A DNA stretch of 64,000 bases. Origin: Diadema setosum. Taxonomy: Eukaryota; Echinodermata; Echinoidea; Diadematoida; Diadematidae. Both the position numbers and the translations under genes were made by a program. Of this stretch, positions 1-12,630 are shown one piece after another (position 1 is the first letter of the stretch; every line of letters starts with the position of its first letter). Under the pieces are notes generated by a model that did not search any database, was not told the DNA's origin, and saw only the letters and a program-made list of their open reading frames with translations. The DNA lies in assembly GCF_964275005.1 (NCBI RefSeq), contig NC_092692.1, positions 9,963,643-10,027,642 of the forward strand, written 5' to 3'.

Positions 1-581
1 TATATAAGTAAACCTCCTTCTCAAGAATTTTCTTACAGACACCATACACGTGCTAATCGCCTTCCTTTGCAGATGAGGCTTGATGAGTAATTAAGAAATA
101 GGTATATTATATTAAATTCAAAAATCTTGAATATAAAAGGTTTATCTCATTCTTGGTCCTCTGTGCCACACACAACATGCTTTTTCCCCAATGTTTTCGC
201 AGTGCCTGACAACATCAAAGGATACAAGGCGAGCTTTAGATCTGCAACGTGAACACTAATTACCTACATTGTATATTGTTCTGGACATGCACCAGACAGC
301 TGTTCCCATTGTCCAACCCGGGAGGCTGCATCATCTTAGTGTTCGCATCGCAGATCTAAAACTCTGTATTGTTCAGCTTGAGGTGCACCACAGTCATGTG
401 CTTACTTGAGCTCATTCCAAAACTTTACTATGTCTTTCTTACCAGGGATGGTAGATAATCATTCCTCACTCTTTGTTTCACAGCCATTCTGGATCTAGTT
501 TAGCGTAGCATTCGAAAATGATGTATCACCTTTCCAAAGGGAGGTGGTGCTAATCAGTCCTTCATGTTGTTTGTTTCGCAG

Positions 582-617
582 GTCAAGGTCAAGGTCTAGA
601 TCACGTGGAAGATACAG
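582..617 (+). CDS. SR-type protein, penultimate coding exon (36 nt microexon)
   Basis: The exon is bounded by cgcag before 582 and CAG|GTAATG after 617. It reads [11 protein letters not shown] plus two bases of an arginine codon finished by the next exon. The phase matches the downstream exon exactly, which supports its reality despite the small size. Confidence 0.7.
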
Positions 618-1220
618 GTAATGTTGGTGTGATTCCTGTTGTTGTTTCTTTATGAGTAGCAGGGCTTCAGCAACTTGTGATTCCATGACGTGGTGCCTTG
701 CTGAAGATTGATCTGCTTTTTTTCTTTTGGCTATAAACAATTTTATAGTCTTCATTGTGCAGTATGTAGAAAAAAATTTCTTCAAGTACGAATGTATTAA
801 ATTGAGGTATGTAACTGCCATTATATTCTGTTGTGTTTGTCTGTGGTCAGTTAAAGTAGACTAGTTTATATCATGTGCATGATCATTTTTGTCACTCATG
901 TACTTTGTCAAAAGCTAGTAGTATTTTGACAGTGATATTAATCAAAACTGTATTGTCCCTTCCTTTCCAGGTCTCATTCAAGGTCACCTCGCAGACGCAG
1001 GAGGTCATATTCCCGATCCCGCTCACGCAGCCGATCAAGGTCCAGGAGTTTCTCACCCCGCCGGGGCGGCAGCAGAGGGCGGAGCCGGTCGCAGAGCCGT
1101 GGGGCATCCAAGTCCCCGCGGAGATCCCATTCGCCTTCCCCGCCGCCCAGACGGGACCACTCGCACTCCCGGTCTAGGTCCCGGTCCCGGTCCCAGACGC
1201 CAGAGGATGATGAGGAGTGA
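582..1220 (+). CDS. C-terminal exons of an SR-type (RS-domain) protein, 5' part outside window
   Basis: Two coding exons, 582-617 and 971-1220, encode a dense arginine/serine dipeptide tail with SPRR and SPPPRR blocks, ending in an acidic TPEDDEE and a TGA stop at 1218-1220. Exon 1 has a consensus acceptor (cgcag) and donor (CAG|GTAATG). The second exon begins after tttccag, and the split AG|G codon keeps the frame ([11 protein letters not shown]). RS domains of this kind occur in nuclear splicing factors and splicing-associated proteins, where SR kinases phosphorylate them. No RRM or other diagnostic domain lies in the window, so the family member cannot be named. The amino-terminal exons must lie left of position 1 or are unrecognised in 1-570. 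The other frames here code for nothing recognisable. The RS reading is certain; the exact identity is not. Confidence 0.8.
971..1220 (+). CDS. SR-type protein, last coding exon
   Basis: The exon starts after a tcctttccag acceptor and runs 250 nt to TGA. It encodes RS repeats, [13 protein letters not shown], then [18 protein letters not shown] and a terminal acidic TPEDDEE. It is much more G+C-rich than its surroundings, as expected for R and S codons. Confidence 0.8.
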
Positions 1221-1850
1221 ACAGGCTGGCCCAACTGTAAGAGCAGCCAGTGGGAGATTACTCATCAACACCATAGCTGGATGGAACGCTGTAAATTACC
1301 CTATCAAATCCAGATGACTGGCAGGACACTGGACTATGTTGTTTCCTGTAGATACAGCTTTTTGGCAGTAACACGCTCCAGAGCATTTGCAGTAATGGAA
1401 TGGTAAATGTCTGCTTTTTCGTCCAGATGTAAATATTGCTGATGCTTTTTTCCATACCACATCGTCAAGATGTTCTTTTGTGTTTCTCTCCTGACTCTGT
1501 CTGCACTGGTGTCTTCTCCTTTTCTTTCTTCTCTTTTGCTTTTCTTTTCTTTTTTTTTTTATGTGAATTGTAGAATGTTATTACCCAATTTTGTGTATGT
1601 GTTTAGAAAACTTAGTGAATGTACTTTTGCTTTTCTATGTATTTGGTTAGTCTGCTCTCTTATTTTTTTTTTTTTTTCTGAGAACCTTGCAGAGATTATA
1701 CCTGTTAATAAGTCCGAAGTGATTTCAAAATTTGTAATATGACTTGGAATATAACAATAAGTTCATGTCACGTGTCAGATTCCCTCATATGTCACCATCA
1801 GCAGACCGTAGGTAATAAAATTTTATGAGAGCTATCAACTTTTGGGACCA
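1221..1850 (+). other. probable 3'UTR of the SR-type gene
   Basis: No coding exon is seen after the stop codon. The stretch is T-rich with poly-T runs near 1550 and 1670. The first AATAAA polyadenylation signal after the stop is at about 1814-1819 (a further one is near 3474), so the transcript could end close to 1840. Confidence 0.4.
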
Positions 1851-4800
1851 AAAATATGGATAACTAAAATTAGCCTTTGACACCGCAAAGTTACACACTG
1901 TACCATCACCAAATATACATTTATTTTCTTTTTTCACTGTTAATTCTATTCTCATCAGCGTTTCTACAAATTCAGTTTGTTATCCAACAAGTCTAAAAGC
2001 TCTGTTTCATGCAGTGATTGTCTGAAAATTTGTAAGTTTTCAGATTAGAATATACACAATTTTAAACAGAGGGGACATCAAGATACGAAGTACAAACTGT
2101 CAATGTGTGAAATTCTGTCTTAATTTTTTTCCGTCCTGAGATTTTTGAGAAAAGAAAATAACCCCTTATTCCCACTCGGTGGTGATCTCCATAGATTATC
2201 ATGATTCATTTCCCTTTTCTTTCCTGTACAGTGGAAAACTATGTATCACGGTTTAGCCTGCAGATTCAGTGCTGAAGTAATGCAGTGTAGCACTTGTTGT
2301 GAAGGGTTAAATGTACATTATGATCCATTTGATGTTTTGATATAACAGAAATTGAGCAGTTTATTATTATTATGGGACCTTTTTAGCAGGGGATAGGCAA
2401 ACTGTATCATGCTGATCTCAGGTTGGGTGGTATAGAAATCTGTGTTATGCTTCAAATACACGAGTCATTCACTTTTCAGTAATCAAGTTTATTATTATGA
2501 AGAAAGAAATATAAACCCAAACATGGCTGCATATCTGGCTATGTAAAATGCCAGCCAGCCTACCCTGGTGTACATGTATTGCAAAAATACTCTCGCCTTC
2601 CTACTTTCAAAAAATTTCCTGTCTTAGATATGATAAGCATGCAATGATTTTCGTAGAATGACACTGTGTCATCTCTCCACATTTAATGTTCAGCAAATTC
2701 TTACACAGGATTCATGAGCTGTCTAGCAGTTTTTCATTCCTGTTTGTAGTCTGACCTTACACTCTCCATTTAAACTGCTTTTTGAATATGAAAGATACTC
2801 ACCCCCTTGCCCAAACAATTGTATATGCATGAAGATTTAAAGGAAAAGCCAAATATCTTATGAAGAATTAACCAAGACTTCAGACTCAGTTCATATGTAT
2901 TTAGTATTTTGATACATTCATCTTGTATGTTTGTTGCAAAACCCCATATTCATTGTTGCTACAGGTATATTTACTCTTGAATCTACAGTGTTGGTATCTA
3001 TTTTGAATCAGTTTACATTTGCTGTGTTTTTTTCTTATCCATTTATTGCTTCTTGTTGCCAGAAACATTAGCAGGTGACAAAATAAGAGGATGACTATAT
3101 TCTTCATGATCAGATGTTGCATGGTAGAAGGGGGTCCTGTTCACGTTATATTCAAAAGTGAACACTCTGTGTAGCTTTCGAACTTTAGCAAGTATTTCAA
3201 TGTTGCAGAGGTCATGCTTAATTCAGTGTCCTGCGTACTCTAAACTTTGTGTGTGTACTTTCCTGTAGGCCTGTCATGACACAGTTTATACACACAAAGT
3301 GGGCCCTTTGTGGGAAAAATGTATTGACAAAGAAAAGTTTGAGTAACTGTGTTAAAAGATAATGATGTTGCTTTATAGGCAAGTTTTTGTCCCTCAATAC
3401 GAGTATTTTGATTTTATTCAGCACAAACATGAACATTGTTCACTGTAATCTTGTTAACAAGTATAGAAGTAATAATAAACAAAAAGACGATTGTGTGTTA
3501 CTCTTTGCTTGTCAATTCTAACACTCAGTTTCTCCTTGTCTTTTCTTACTTAGGCACCAGTGTATGCCTGAAAGTAAGCAGTTGTTGGTGCTGTTAAAGG
3601 GGTTGTTAAAGAGAGAAAAGAGCTGTTAAAAGCCGTGCAGAGGCAAAGCTGTTGGCTGTAGTGGGGTTATGCAGACCTGCCTGCCTGCTTCCAGTGGCTG
3701 TATGGTTCCTGCAGAAAAGCTGTTTAACGAAATATGTGCAGCTGTTGTCAGAGCAGAAGGAGGTGGCAGTACGAAAGGTGCTTTATTGCCGAGAAAATCT
3801 TTAAAAAACCAGCCTCTTCACACCAGTAGCTGTGTACCGCTGAGCAGAGTTGTGAGGAGGTGCTGCAGGGCCTAATTATATCCAGAGCACATTGGCAGAA
3901 GTGCAGCGTTCGGCTTGTCCAGTGCAGTATGGTGCGTCAGCGGAAAAGCTGTTCTGGCCAGCCCTGTTGCAGCAGTTTGGGGGAGAGGAAAGGAGAAATT
4001 TGGCGAGAAAGCAGCTGAAGCAGCATTCCATATTTGGTAAAAAAAAAGAAAAGACGAAAAAGAAAATAGATTAAAGAAAAAAAAAATCATAATTAAATTA
4101 GCATTGTATTGATAGTGCTAACTGTACGGCTTATGATACAAATCCATAAAAAAGCGGGGGGGGGGGGGGTTGACCCTGGGTACAGCTTCAGTGTTGGGTA
4201 AGAGTGACTGTGTGTGTTTGGGTCTTGTTTCACAGCTAAAGGACGGGTGTGATATGGTTGGGCGTTCTCTTATTTGAATGGTACAATTGTCACCAGGTGT
4301 AGCTCTAATTTTTTTTTTCAGTATATACTTGTGAGTGTGTGTATGTTTGTGTGAGTGTGTGTGTGTGTGTGTGTTAAAGTGGGGGTCAGTAAAATATTCA
4401 ATGGTTTTCAAAAGGTCTCAAGGGTGTTCTAGATACAGTTTATCAAAACTCTGTCCAGCCTACACTTGCTTGAAAGAATATATCATGTGGGCAAAGTATA
4501 CTGAATTGGGTTGGTACATACGTTGTAGGCCACATCATGCATTGGCTGATTTTCTGTGACTATGGCCTACAAGGGGCAGGAGCAGTTCTTTCCAAATACA
4601 CAGTATTTACAAACTGCAAACTTTTGTTGGAAATCGGTAGCTTTTTGGTGGTGGTGATTCAGTAGAAAATCCAATCAATAATGCACTGGAGAAATTTTAA
4701 ATAGTGTTATTGGATCCAAACTGACAATATGTACCGTTTTCATCTCAACTTGCAAAAAATTTTTTTTTTCCCTGTGAAGTTTGCATTGTGTTTAGGTAAG

Positions 4801-6120
4801 TAACCCCTGCAATGTGGATTATCCTCCCTCTTTCCTGTCCTTTTCTCGCTCTCTTTCTCTCTGTCTTTTCTGCACTTTCCTCAAATTTTGCTCCATCTCT
4901 CGTCTAATCTGGTTGTTTGTATTTTTCTCACATCATCATCTTTTTCCCTCATTCAGAGTCTACACTGGAGCAGGTACAGGAGCTTTGTGAATTAAATAGG
5001 TATTGACAAATTGTAGTCTGCAAATATCATGGTTTGTGTGCATGCTTTCCAAGTTCTCTCAAAATGTAGAAAGCAAAGCAAAATTATAGAAATGATGAAT
5101 CATACAAAGTACAGTAATAAAAAATACGGTAAGAAAAGAAAGTCAAACAACCACAAAACTCAAATTTGTGATCAGAAGTTTCTCCTTTTAATGTGTCTGA
5201 AGTTGTCAAATGTTAGTAGTATTCTGTATGTCTTCATTGTTTTGCTTTGAAAGGCATATGATGCAAAGATATCCAATTTGAAGCCCACTTCCTCATTTTA
5301 AATGAATACAATCATCATCCCAATTTTGTTTTTAATGCGTTTGTTTGATACAGGAGCAAGCATTAAATTGGAGACATAAATGGAATATCTTGTCTGTAAG
5401 CCTTCTTTGTTGCAGTGCAATATCTGTGAGGTGTGATGTCTGTGCAGAGCATCTGACTCCTTTTTGATTGGAAGAAGAATCGAGTAAAAAAAAAAAAAAA
5501 AATCGCATATGGGAGCTGCCAATGATAAGTACGGTTTGTGTTTTGTTTTTATCCAAAATGAAATATGTCTGAAATCGAAGAAAAAAATGATTTAGTATGC
5601 TCACTATGTGCAATTTTTCTTTATAATCGTAGATAAATGTCAAGAGCAGGAAAGTCTGAGCCCCCCCCCCCTTATCTTTGAAAACTCAAAAGAACAAACC
5701 AACTTTGAATGGATATATTCGAGGAGCCTCAAACACACGTGTTTGAAGCTCATAGTTATTAACCCCCCCCTACAACAGCAACATCTGAATCAAAGAATGG
5801 GTTAATAACCCATATCGGGGGTGGCGCAGTTAGAGTAAGATTTCTCATTTCAAGATGTTGGCAGGTATGGGTTATCCACACCTGTTGCTGATTATTTGAT
5901 TATCATGCCACCAAGTCACTGAATAACATAACTTGAGGAACCAGGATACAGGAGTTTGGTGCATCTATCAGCTGCTCTATTGTGTAGTGGGTGAGCATGA
6001 TTGTGGGGTGTGAGCATGGTTGTGGGGTGTGACGGTGCCTGCATTCAAATGACCTTAATTACCAGTAGGTTCCAAGCAAGAAAATGTCCAGTACTTATAC
6101 TTGAATATTTCATATGGTTA
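1851..6120. other. gene-free stretch, simple repeats only
   Basis: No open frame here resembles a known protein and none shows consistent splice-site phasing. Visible features are poly-A and poly-G runs (poly-G at about 4156-4170), a (TG)n tract near 4330-4375 and poly-C tracts near 5661-5672 and 5762-5769. This is intergenic DNA downstream of the SR-type gene. Confidence 0.5.
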
Positions 6121-6144
6121 GGTCTTGTGATAGCTGCTGATTGT

Positions 6145-6148
<4 letters not shown>

Positions 6149-6184
<36 letters not shown>
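6149..6184. repeat. (TG)n microsatellite
   Basis: About 18 uninterrupted TG dinucleotides. Potential Z-DNA tract. Confidence 0.95.
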
Positions 6185-6187
<3 letters not shown>

Positions 6188-6293
6188 ATGCTTGTGGTAA
6201 AGTGTTATCTAGCACTGTCAGCAGTATAAGTGGACTGAATGGGGTCTGATACACTAATTGAAAACATTTTGGATACTGTTTCCCTATGATGTA

Positions 6294-6294
<1 letters not shown>

Positions 6295-6330
<36 letters not shown>

Positions 6331-6360
6331 CGAGAGAGAGAGAGAGAGAGAGAGTGCTGC

Positions 6361-6394
<34 letters not shown>

Positions 6395-6419
6395 TATATA
6401 TAGAGAGAGAGAGTGCTGC

Positions 6420-6454
<35 letters not shown>

Positions 6455-6520
6455 TGTATATATACATATGTACATGTATCTGCTTAAACACACACATGCA
6501 CACACACACACACACATTTT
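6295..6520. repeat. compound (TA)n(GA)n(CA)n microsatellite
   Basis: Two successive blocks of (TA)n followed by (GA)n and the same junction GAGTGCTGCA, then a third (TA)n block and (CA)n tracts. The repeated junction shows that a whole TA-GA-GTGCTGCA module of roughly 60-70 bp was duplicated in tandem. Confidence 0.95.
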
Positions 6521-7518
6521 TATTGTATAATACAAAAATACATGATAAAAATACATCTTGAATGCAGTCAGCTAGATTATATGCATGATAAATGCATAAT
6601 TGACCCAAATGCAATTTTATCTCACCGTGGCCGAGGTGATTTATGCAGGAGGGCTAGTTATGCATTTGGAGCGTATATTGGCTGCAATAGTGCATGAATG
6701 CAAACGGTTTAATTTTGGATGTAAAACAGAGCCTTGTGTGGAAATTGGCAGTTGGATAACTATACAAGACTACTATTTTTTTGAGGTGAAAAAGAGTTGT
6801 GTATAAATACATTCTGCTATCATTCTAATTGTCGCATCTCCATGCATGAATGTGTCCCATCCTGAAACTTTCTCCGAGTGCATTTATGCAGTACAACAAA
6901 ATCACAAATCATATTGAGTAATGGTAATCCTACAGGCAAACTTGAGTGTACCTGATGTAACTTAGCATATATCTGAAATGTGCTTTCAGCTGGTAAGCAC
7001 TAAAAGCTGGTAATGTAAGCAGCAGGACATTTTTCATTGATAGGCTTCGAAACTTGGGCTATGTCTAGAAAATATACAATATGACGTGGCAGCTATCAGT
7101 TCATACTTGACTTCAGAGTGGCTCCACACCCAATCAAAATGCTGGTAGGTAACACGGATCTAAATGCACGTAAAATTTTCACTGCATGGAGACGACATGG
7201 TAACACGTGCCAAAGTGGCAACACTTCAAAGAAACCTGAATCCACAAGATTAAGTCGGGAACGCTGAGTCCATGCATAATGCACTGAAGTGTCCTCAAAG
7301 AATGAAAAGTTAAATTTGGAGACGGCAAGAGAGAAAAAGCAGAAAGCAAGTTTTTTGTTTTATTTTTTGTTTTTGTTTTGTTTTTTAATGCAAAAGAGTG
7401 CATCCTTTGGAAATCACACTTGAAGTGTTAATGATGTCATCTTGTCCAGAAATGCCCTCATACACTTCACAGGCAATGGGAAATGGTGGCTGCAGGTAGC
7501 TCCACCCCCCCCCCCCCC

Positions 7519-7549
<31 letters not shown>

Positions 7550-9331
7550 AACACTCACTTTTGGCTTTAAAAAGGTGGGAAAACCCTGCAAACACCAGGA
7601 GCACTGGGATGGGACCACACCATACTGAAAATTGTTCCACTGCCCCCTGTACTCTGTCTATACAAAGCCCCATTCCCCAACCCTCAGCCCTGTTGGGGCA
7701 ATTTAGTGTTCTTCACATTGCTCCGTACTTATAACACAAGAACCAAGCAGACCTACAGCTGTACACAATTCTGTATTATGTACTGTGTTAAATTTTATGC
7801 TGTCAGTAAGTTGCAATAAAAAAGACTCGACGGAGAATTTAATAATTTGAATAATTACACAGTACCCAATGCATGCTAGATGTGTATAAGGATTAGAACC
7901 AGCACTGGCTGTCGGGCGGAAGCTCAGTGGCCTAGTGGATAAGATGCCTGTCCGGTGATCAGGAGGTTATCCTGCTCAAGTGTGCATGCCCATGATTTCT
8001 TTGGTCGTGGGTACTACAAAAACACTAATTCAGTGCTTATTTACGCTAATGTAAGGCAATTTGTCAGTCAGTTGCAGTTTATGCTGTGTTCATCATACAA
8101 AGGTATACATGTACCATATCTAAGACAACCGAGGGAGGGAAGATCAGTGAGCACAAGATTCATGACAATGAAGTATTTAATTGCAAGCTTTCTATAGAAT
8201 TTTAGGCTTGTTTATACAAAACACAGAGATACATGTACAATGTATAACCAGACCCATGTCACGACACGTAATCATATATCTGTATGGGATATTATTTCAC
8301 ATCTTCTCATTTATGTTTTGCATTTTTATAACCAGATACATGTAACAATTTGTATATTTCCTGCATAAAGGCCATTGTGACCATGGCAAATATAACCTTC
8401 TATCAATGAGCAAATTGATTTACGAGACAACTGTATTGAGTTTTTGCTTCACAAAGCCCAGGAATGTATATTAGTGGGTTGTGAACCTTGCAGTACAGGT
8501 TCACACAAGTCTACATGTGTACCAAAGGTACTCTAAACAGCTCTACTGGCATGGCTACCTCCCACACTTGGTTTTCTGTACAAGTTAGCACAAGCATTTC
8601 TGGGTGTAAGAAATATGAATACAATGTACTGATGGGGGAATCTGGTTACAAACATTACAAAGCTCAAGTTACCTTGTATTACACTCATATTTCACGACAT
8701 TCACGGAAGGATTCGGATATTAAGGCTTCATGCGTACATACCAATTCTAATGTACAGTCCGCACCATGCATCATGCTCAATTTCACATATAAAAGCTTCA
8801 AAAAGGAGATATTTCAAGTCAATGCAAAGCATGAACACCATCTGAAATGAGAGAAGATCACTTTTAAAGCACTTAGACAAATTCAGGGGGATATACCCTG
8901 CAGTAAAGCAGTCCAGTCTTTGCCATAAAAGAATACCATTCAGATCAAACCATACCCACATCCATCTTGTCCATTTGTCTCGAGATAAATTGGGCAGAAT
9001 CTATGTGTCATTTTAAGTACGAGAAATGGCAGGAGTATCAAGGCGATTCTGGGTACTACAAAATATTCAGTGCCAATGGCTGGAGCCATAGTGGTTGAAA
9101 CTATGATAATGTACATTTTTCTGATACAAGTCCTTAAGGAATATGTTCCTACTGCACACTGAATGTCGATACACAATCGGTTTGGTTTGAAAGAAGTGTT
9201 ACGAAAAAACATTCCTTTGATTGGTAACTTGGTAACGACACCCGAGGGTAACAAAGTGGAGGTCTAGACCACAATGAAGTTTACTTAAACAGGATAAAAT
9301 CAGACATATATAGTGCTAGATGTTCAACCAA
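6521..9331. other. gene-free stretch
   Basis: No recognisable coding exon. It contains a poly-C/(CA)n tract at 7503-7556 and the tRNA-like relic at 7917-7985. An open frame of 120 codons at 8488-8850 (+) has no recognisable motif and no splice context, and is judged chance. Confidence 0.45.
7917..7985 (+). repeat. tRNA-Arg-like relic (possible SINE head)
   Basis: The sequence GTGGCCTAGTGGATAAG at 7927-7943 matches the D-arm/A-box region typical of tRNA-Arg. It is followed by an anticodon-arm-like CCTG...CAGG. The expected T-arm/B-box (GGTTCGANTCC) is degraded to GGTTATCC. This looks like the decayed 5' end of a tRNA-derived SINE or a tRNA pseudogene. Confidence 0.4.
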
Positions 9332-10432
9332 CAAGAGACCCGGGGGTTTCACGCTCACCCGAGTATCGCAAGCTCACCTTCCATGCATTCTTGCTGAACA
9401 TTGGAAACTTGGGGTGGGGCAGCTTTGAGAGGTGGGGGAATGGTGTCCATTTGCATATTCCATGACACTGGTAAAAATACCTGCCAAGTACATTGTACTT
9501 TATAGAATGTTGGACTATGCAGTTTGAAAAAGAATAGAAGCTTTATCACTTCTGATTCTAGAGAAAAATATTTTTGAATATTCCTTAATTTAGGAGGTTT
9601 GGGCCCCCAGGGGCCCCCAAGAAAAGCATGGTGCCCATTCAAAGACTGAGATCCTATCCCCTAGGAATGCTACTTGCAAAGTTTGGTGAAAATCTATTAT
9701 GCTGTTTTCAGCAAGAAGATGAAAATGTAGAATTTATAGGTCCTCATTTGGATCCCTCCCCCCCCCCCCCCCGACTCCAAGGGGGGGGGGGGGGGGAGCA
9801 GCAATGGATCTGCAAAGAACAAACTTGGAACTCATCAATGTACAAACTCATAATAACTTTGCTCTATCACTTCTGGTTCGAGAGAAGAAGAATTGTACAT
9901 ATTCCTTAATGTTGGGGGAGGTGGGGATTGGGCCTCTTGGGGCCCCTACTGAAAGCATGGTGCCCTGTTGACCAAATTGAGATCTTGACCCCCTAGCATG
10001 CTACCTGCCACATTTGGTTAATATTCATCATGGGGTTTCAAGAAGAATATGAACATGTACAATTCAAGTCCCCATTTAAACCCCTCCCCACCCCTTCCCT
10101 GGGTCCCAAGGGGGCACCCTTGATTCTGCCATGAACAAACTTGAAACTACAGTCATCAATGTACTAACTCATAGTATTAACTTAGCTCTATAACTTCTGG
10201 TTCTAAAGAAGATTGTTTGATATTCCTTAATTTTGGGGGGCCAGGTGGGGCATGGTGCCCATTTGAACAAATTGAGATTCTATCCCCCTAGGGATGCTAC
10301 CTGCCAAGTTTGGTGAAAATCAGTCATGGGGTTCTCAAGAAGATGAAAATGTAAAAAGTTTACGCACGATGGACGTCAGACGAAGTGTGATCGCCATAGC
10401 TCACTTGAGCCTTTGGCTCACGTGAGCTAAAA
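9332..10432 (+). mobile_element. interspersed non-autonomous repeat, family A (Helentron-like ends)
   Basis: It opens with AAGAGACCCGGGGGTTTCAC and closes with the foldback GCTCACTTGAGC...GCTCACGTGAGC near 10400-10427. Inside are about three degenerate tandem units of 250-300 bp, each with TGCTACctgCcAAGTTTGGTGAAAAT and a G/C-homopolymer block. Related truncated copies occur at 17110-17350 and 23540-24022. No coding capacity is visible. The subterminal-repeat plus terminal-hairpin layout fits Helentron-derived elements, by inference. Confidence 0.55.
9757..9796. repeat. poly-C / poly-G palindrome
   Basis: A run of about 16 C is followed, after eight intervening bases, by 16 G. The two runs are complementary and can form a hairpin or, on opposite strands, quadruplex-type structures. 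Confidence 0.85.
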
Positions 10433-10641
10433 ATGGGATTAAGCTGTGAAATTTTATAATTTCCATTACTTTGCTGAATTGTAATACTGGTGGTAACCGC
10501 ATACATTGTAAGCCTACTAGCCGAGGCGATGCTGCAACCAGCTCATAACTCTGCAATTGGTTTGTGTGTGTGTGTGTTTTTTTGGTTTTTTTTTTTTTCA
10601 TAGTCTAGCATGTATAATCTTTTCTCTCCCCTTATTGTCAT

Positions 10642-10879
10642 TACTGTATAAGCTGTTATTTTCGCGAGGGTTTAATTTTTCACAAATTTCACTAATCACA
10701 GCTGGGCTGCAAAATTTACCAACATGCGAAAAAATAAAAAATGGACAGGCATTAGTGCACCTATAATAGCCTGGAAGGCAAATCGCAAAGACATCTCGCA
10801 AAAATGTTTGTGACCTCTTCATTCGCAAAAAAAAAAAAAAAAAAAAAATCTGCACGTGAAATAAACAGCTTGTACAGCA
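10642..10879. mobile_element. MITE, 'TACTGTA'-ended family (copy 1)
   Basis: The terminal inverted repeats are TACTGTATAAGCTGTTAT at the left and ATAAACAGCTTGTACAGCA at the right. The interior contains TTCGCGAGG and GCGAAAAAAT motifs. About 240 bp, non-coding. It is related to the copies at 22190-22399 and 30271-30762. Confidence 0.6.
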
Positions 10880-11422
10880 TTGCAAGGTTATTGTCTTAAA
10901 GAAATTAATGCCAAGGTTACAAGTTGTGTTTTTTTATTCTGTGACTCGTATTATCGGGAGTGAAGATCCCTCTGTTTTCTAAATGTACTGTGTCTGCAAA
11001 GTACATCAGTGGTAATTCGCGAAAATTTCATGCTGCAAAAAAGGCTGTCGGCTCCCATTTGCAAAAATTTCATGCTCTGAACATCTTGCTTTACAGTATC
11101 AGGATTTGAAAGACATAATGTACTGAAACTTTGAACCATGGGAAAAAAAATTGCAATGTTATAAAAATGATTTGTTATATCAGTGTTAGTAACAGTCCAA
11201 TGCACTATACATGAAATAATCTGATACTGAATTTGAATTCAATAGGAAAGGGCTTTACTTTGCTAATATTGCTACACACCTTAAAGGACTGTAACATAAA
11301 CAAAGGTGTTAGATCACAGTGGCTGGATATGACGCCGCTAAAGGTTATGAGGACATGACTGGATTTAGAGGATAGAGTGATAGAGGAGATTGCACCTGAA
11401 AGCAGTATAACACACTCATTAA

Positions 11423-11507
11423 CCCGTTGAGGATGGGCTGATTTTGCTTTAACACGTATTTCCCATAGACACCAGCCCAAGTATACTCGGGACTAGTCTT
11501 CAACGGG
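11423..11507. mobile_element. piggyBac-like mini-MITE flanked by TTAA
   Basis: An 85 bp element has ends CCCGTTGA...TCAACGGG and is flanked on both sides by TTAA (11419-11422 and 11508-11511). A TTAA target site and CCC-starting terminal repeats are the hallmark of piggyBac-group insertion. Confidence 0.55.
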
Positions 11508-12387
11508 TTAATTGCTTGCTTGTGTCTGCCTAGGGGGACAACTGTGTGCACGTCTCAATGGAAACTTCATTGACTACAAACACATGAAACGGGCATCTTG
11601 AAGAACACACCATCTGGTGCAAATACAACAGTCATCTCTGGCCTCTTCATATAACCACTGCTTACATTATCACATTGATGCATAGGCACACATATTACTG
11701 CGAGGAACACCGATAGATAATGCTTGGATTACTCTGGTATTGCATACTCTGGTGATGATCTGCACATATGTTAAAATCAACACACTTCACGTCTGTCTGT
11801 TCGAAGCCTTAACAGCAACAACATCTGTAAAGGACATGTTAATATGAAAATGTAAAAATACACAATTGGGTTGAATTCCAAAGTGAAACAACTTCAAAGA
11901 AGAGTAAGAGCATGTTACACACATGCTGGTTTTTATGTTAATAATAAAAGTGAGCTGTAGACTGATTTGGCAAAAAAAGAAAGAAAAAAAAAAGAAAAAA
12001 AAATGCTTTAATCAAACTTTGGAACTTATGAAATGGTCTTTTCCAGCTATCCTATGGGTTGGGCATTCTCTCTCTGTTTACTGTGTGTGACTATGGAGTA
12101 ACACATGTATTGTATATGGATGTTTCTACATCTGTTCCAGACAAAATGTTGCAACTTTACGCATCCCTTGACAATTATTATTTGCCAATTCAAACCGAGT
12201 GAAGGATAAGCTGCCAAATATTTCTTCCTTTACAACTGCACAAATGAATCTGTGAAGGTGTTCTTAGACATAGTCTGAAATGTAAAACATGCTTATATCA
12301 CTCTTCAATGGGGAGTAAGAGTGCCAAGTAAATAGAGTTGTACAACAGCTACGATCAGGTTGGAGAAGACTCCAAATCAGGTACGTC

Positions 12388-12630
12388 ATATGCCATATAT
12401 TTAGCAAGGCGAATTTTTTTGTGAATCTTCCCGACAATTTCGCGAATGATTAAATTTGTCAATGTGGAGTATGGTTATGAATGGAGAAATGTACACATGC
12501 ATGTTGCATTCATGTTGGGATTAGAGTTACCAATATTATTTTTGCATGTGGTTGAATTTGCAAATGGCACCCAACTCGCAAAATTTGCGAGAATAAAAAC
12601 CTCACGAAATATATGGCGTATACAGCACTG
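12388..12630. mobile_element. foldback repeat with 'GCCATATATTT' ends
   Basis: The left arm ATGCCATATATTTAGC is mirrored by CGAAATATATGGCGTATAC at the right end. The interior is rich in TTCGCGAA-like words, as in the TACTGTA-ended family. A related right end is seen near 57230-57255. Non-coding. Confidence 0.45.

Noticed and set aside
201..250. Possible exon of the SR-type gene (acceptor-like ttttcgcag followed by an open stretch)
   Set aside because: It encodes no RS sequence, and part of it (GAGCTTTAGATCTGC) is mirrored about 100 bp downstream near 340-368, indicating a small inverted repeat, not an exon.
6045..6614. Long minus-strand open frame of 189 codons
   Set aside because: It is produced almost entirely by TA, GA and CA dinucleotide repeats (IYIYIY, SLSLSL, HTHTHT) and is not a protein.
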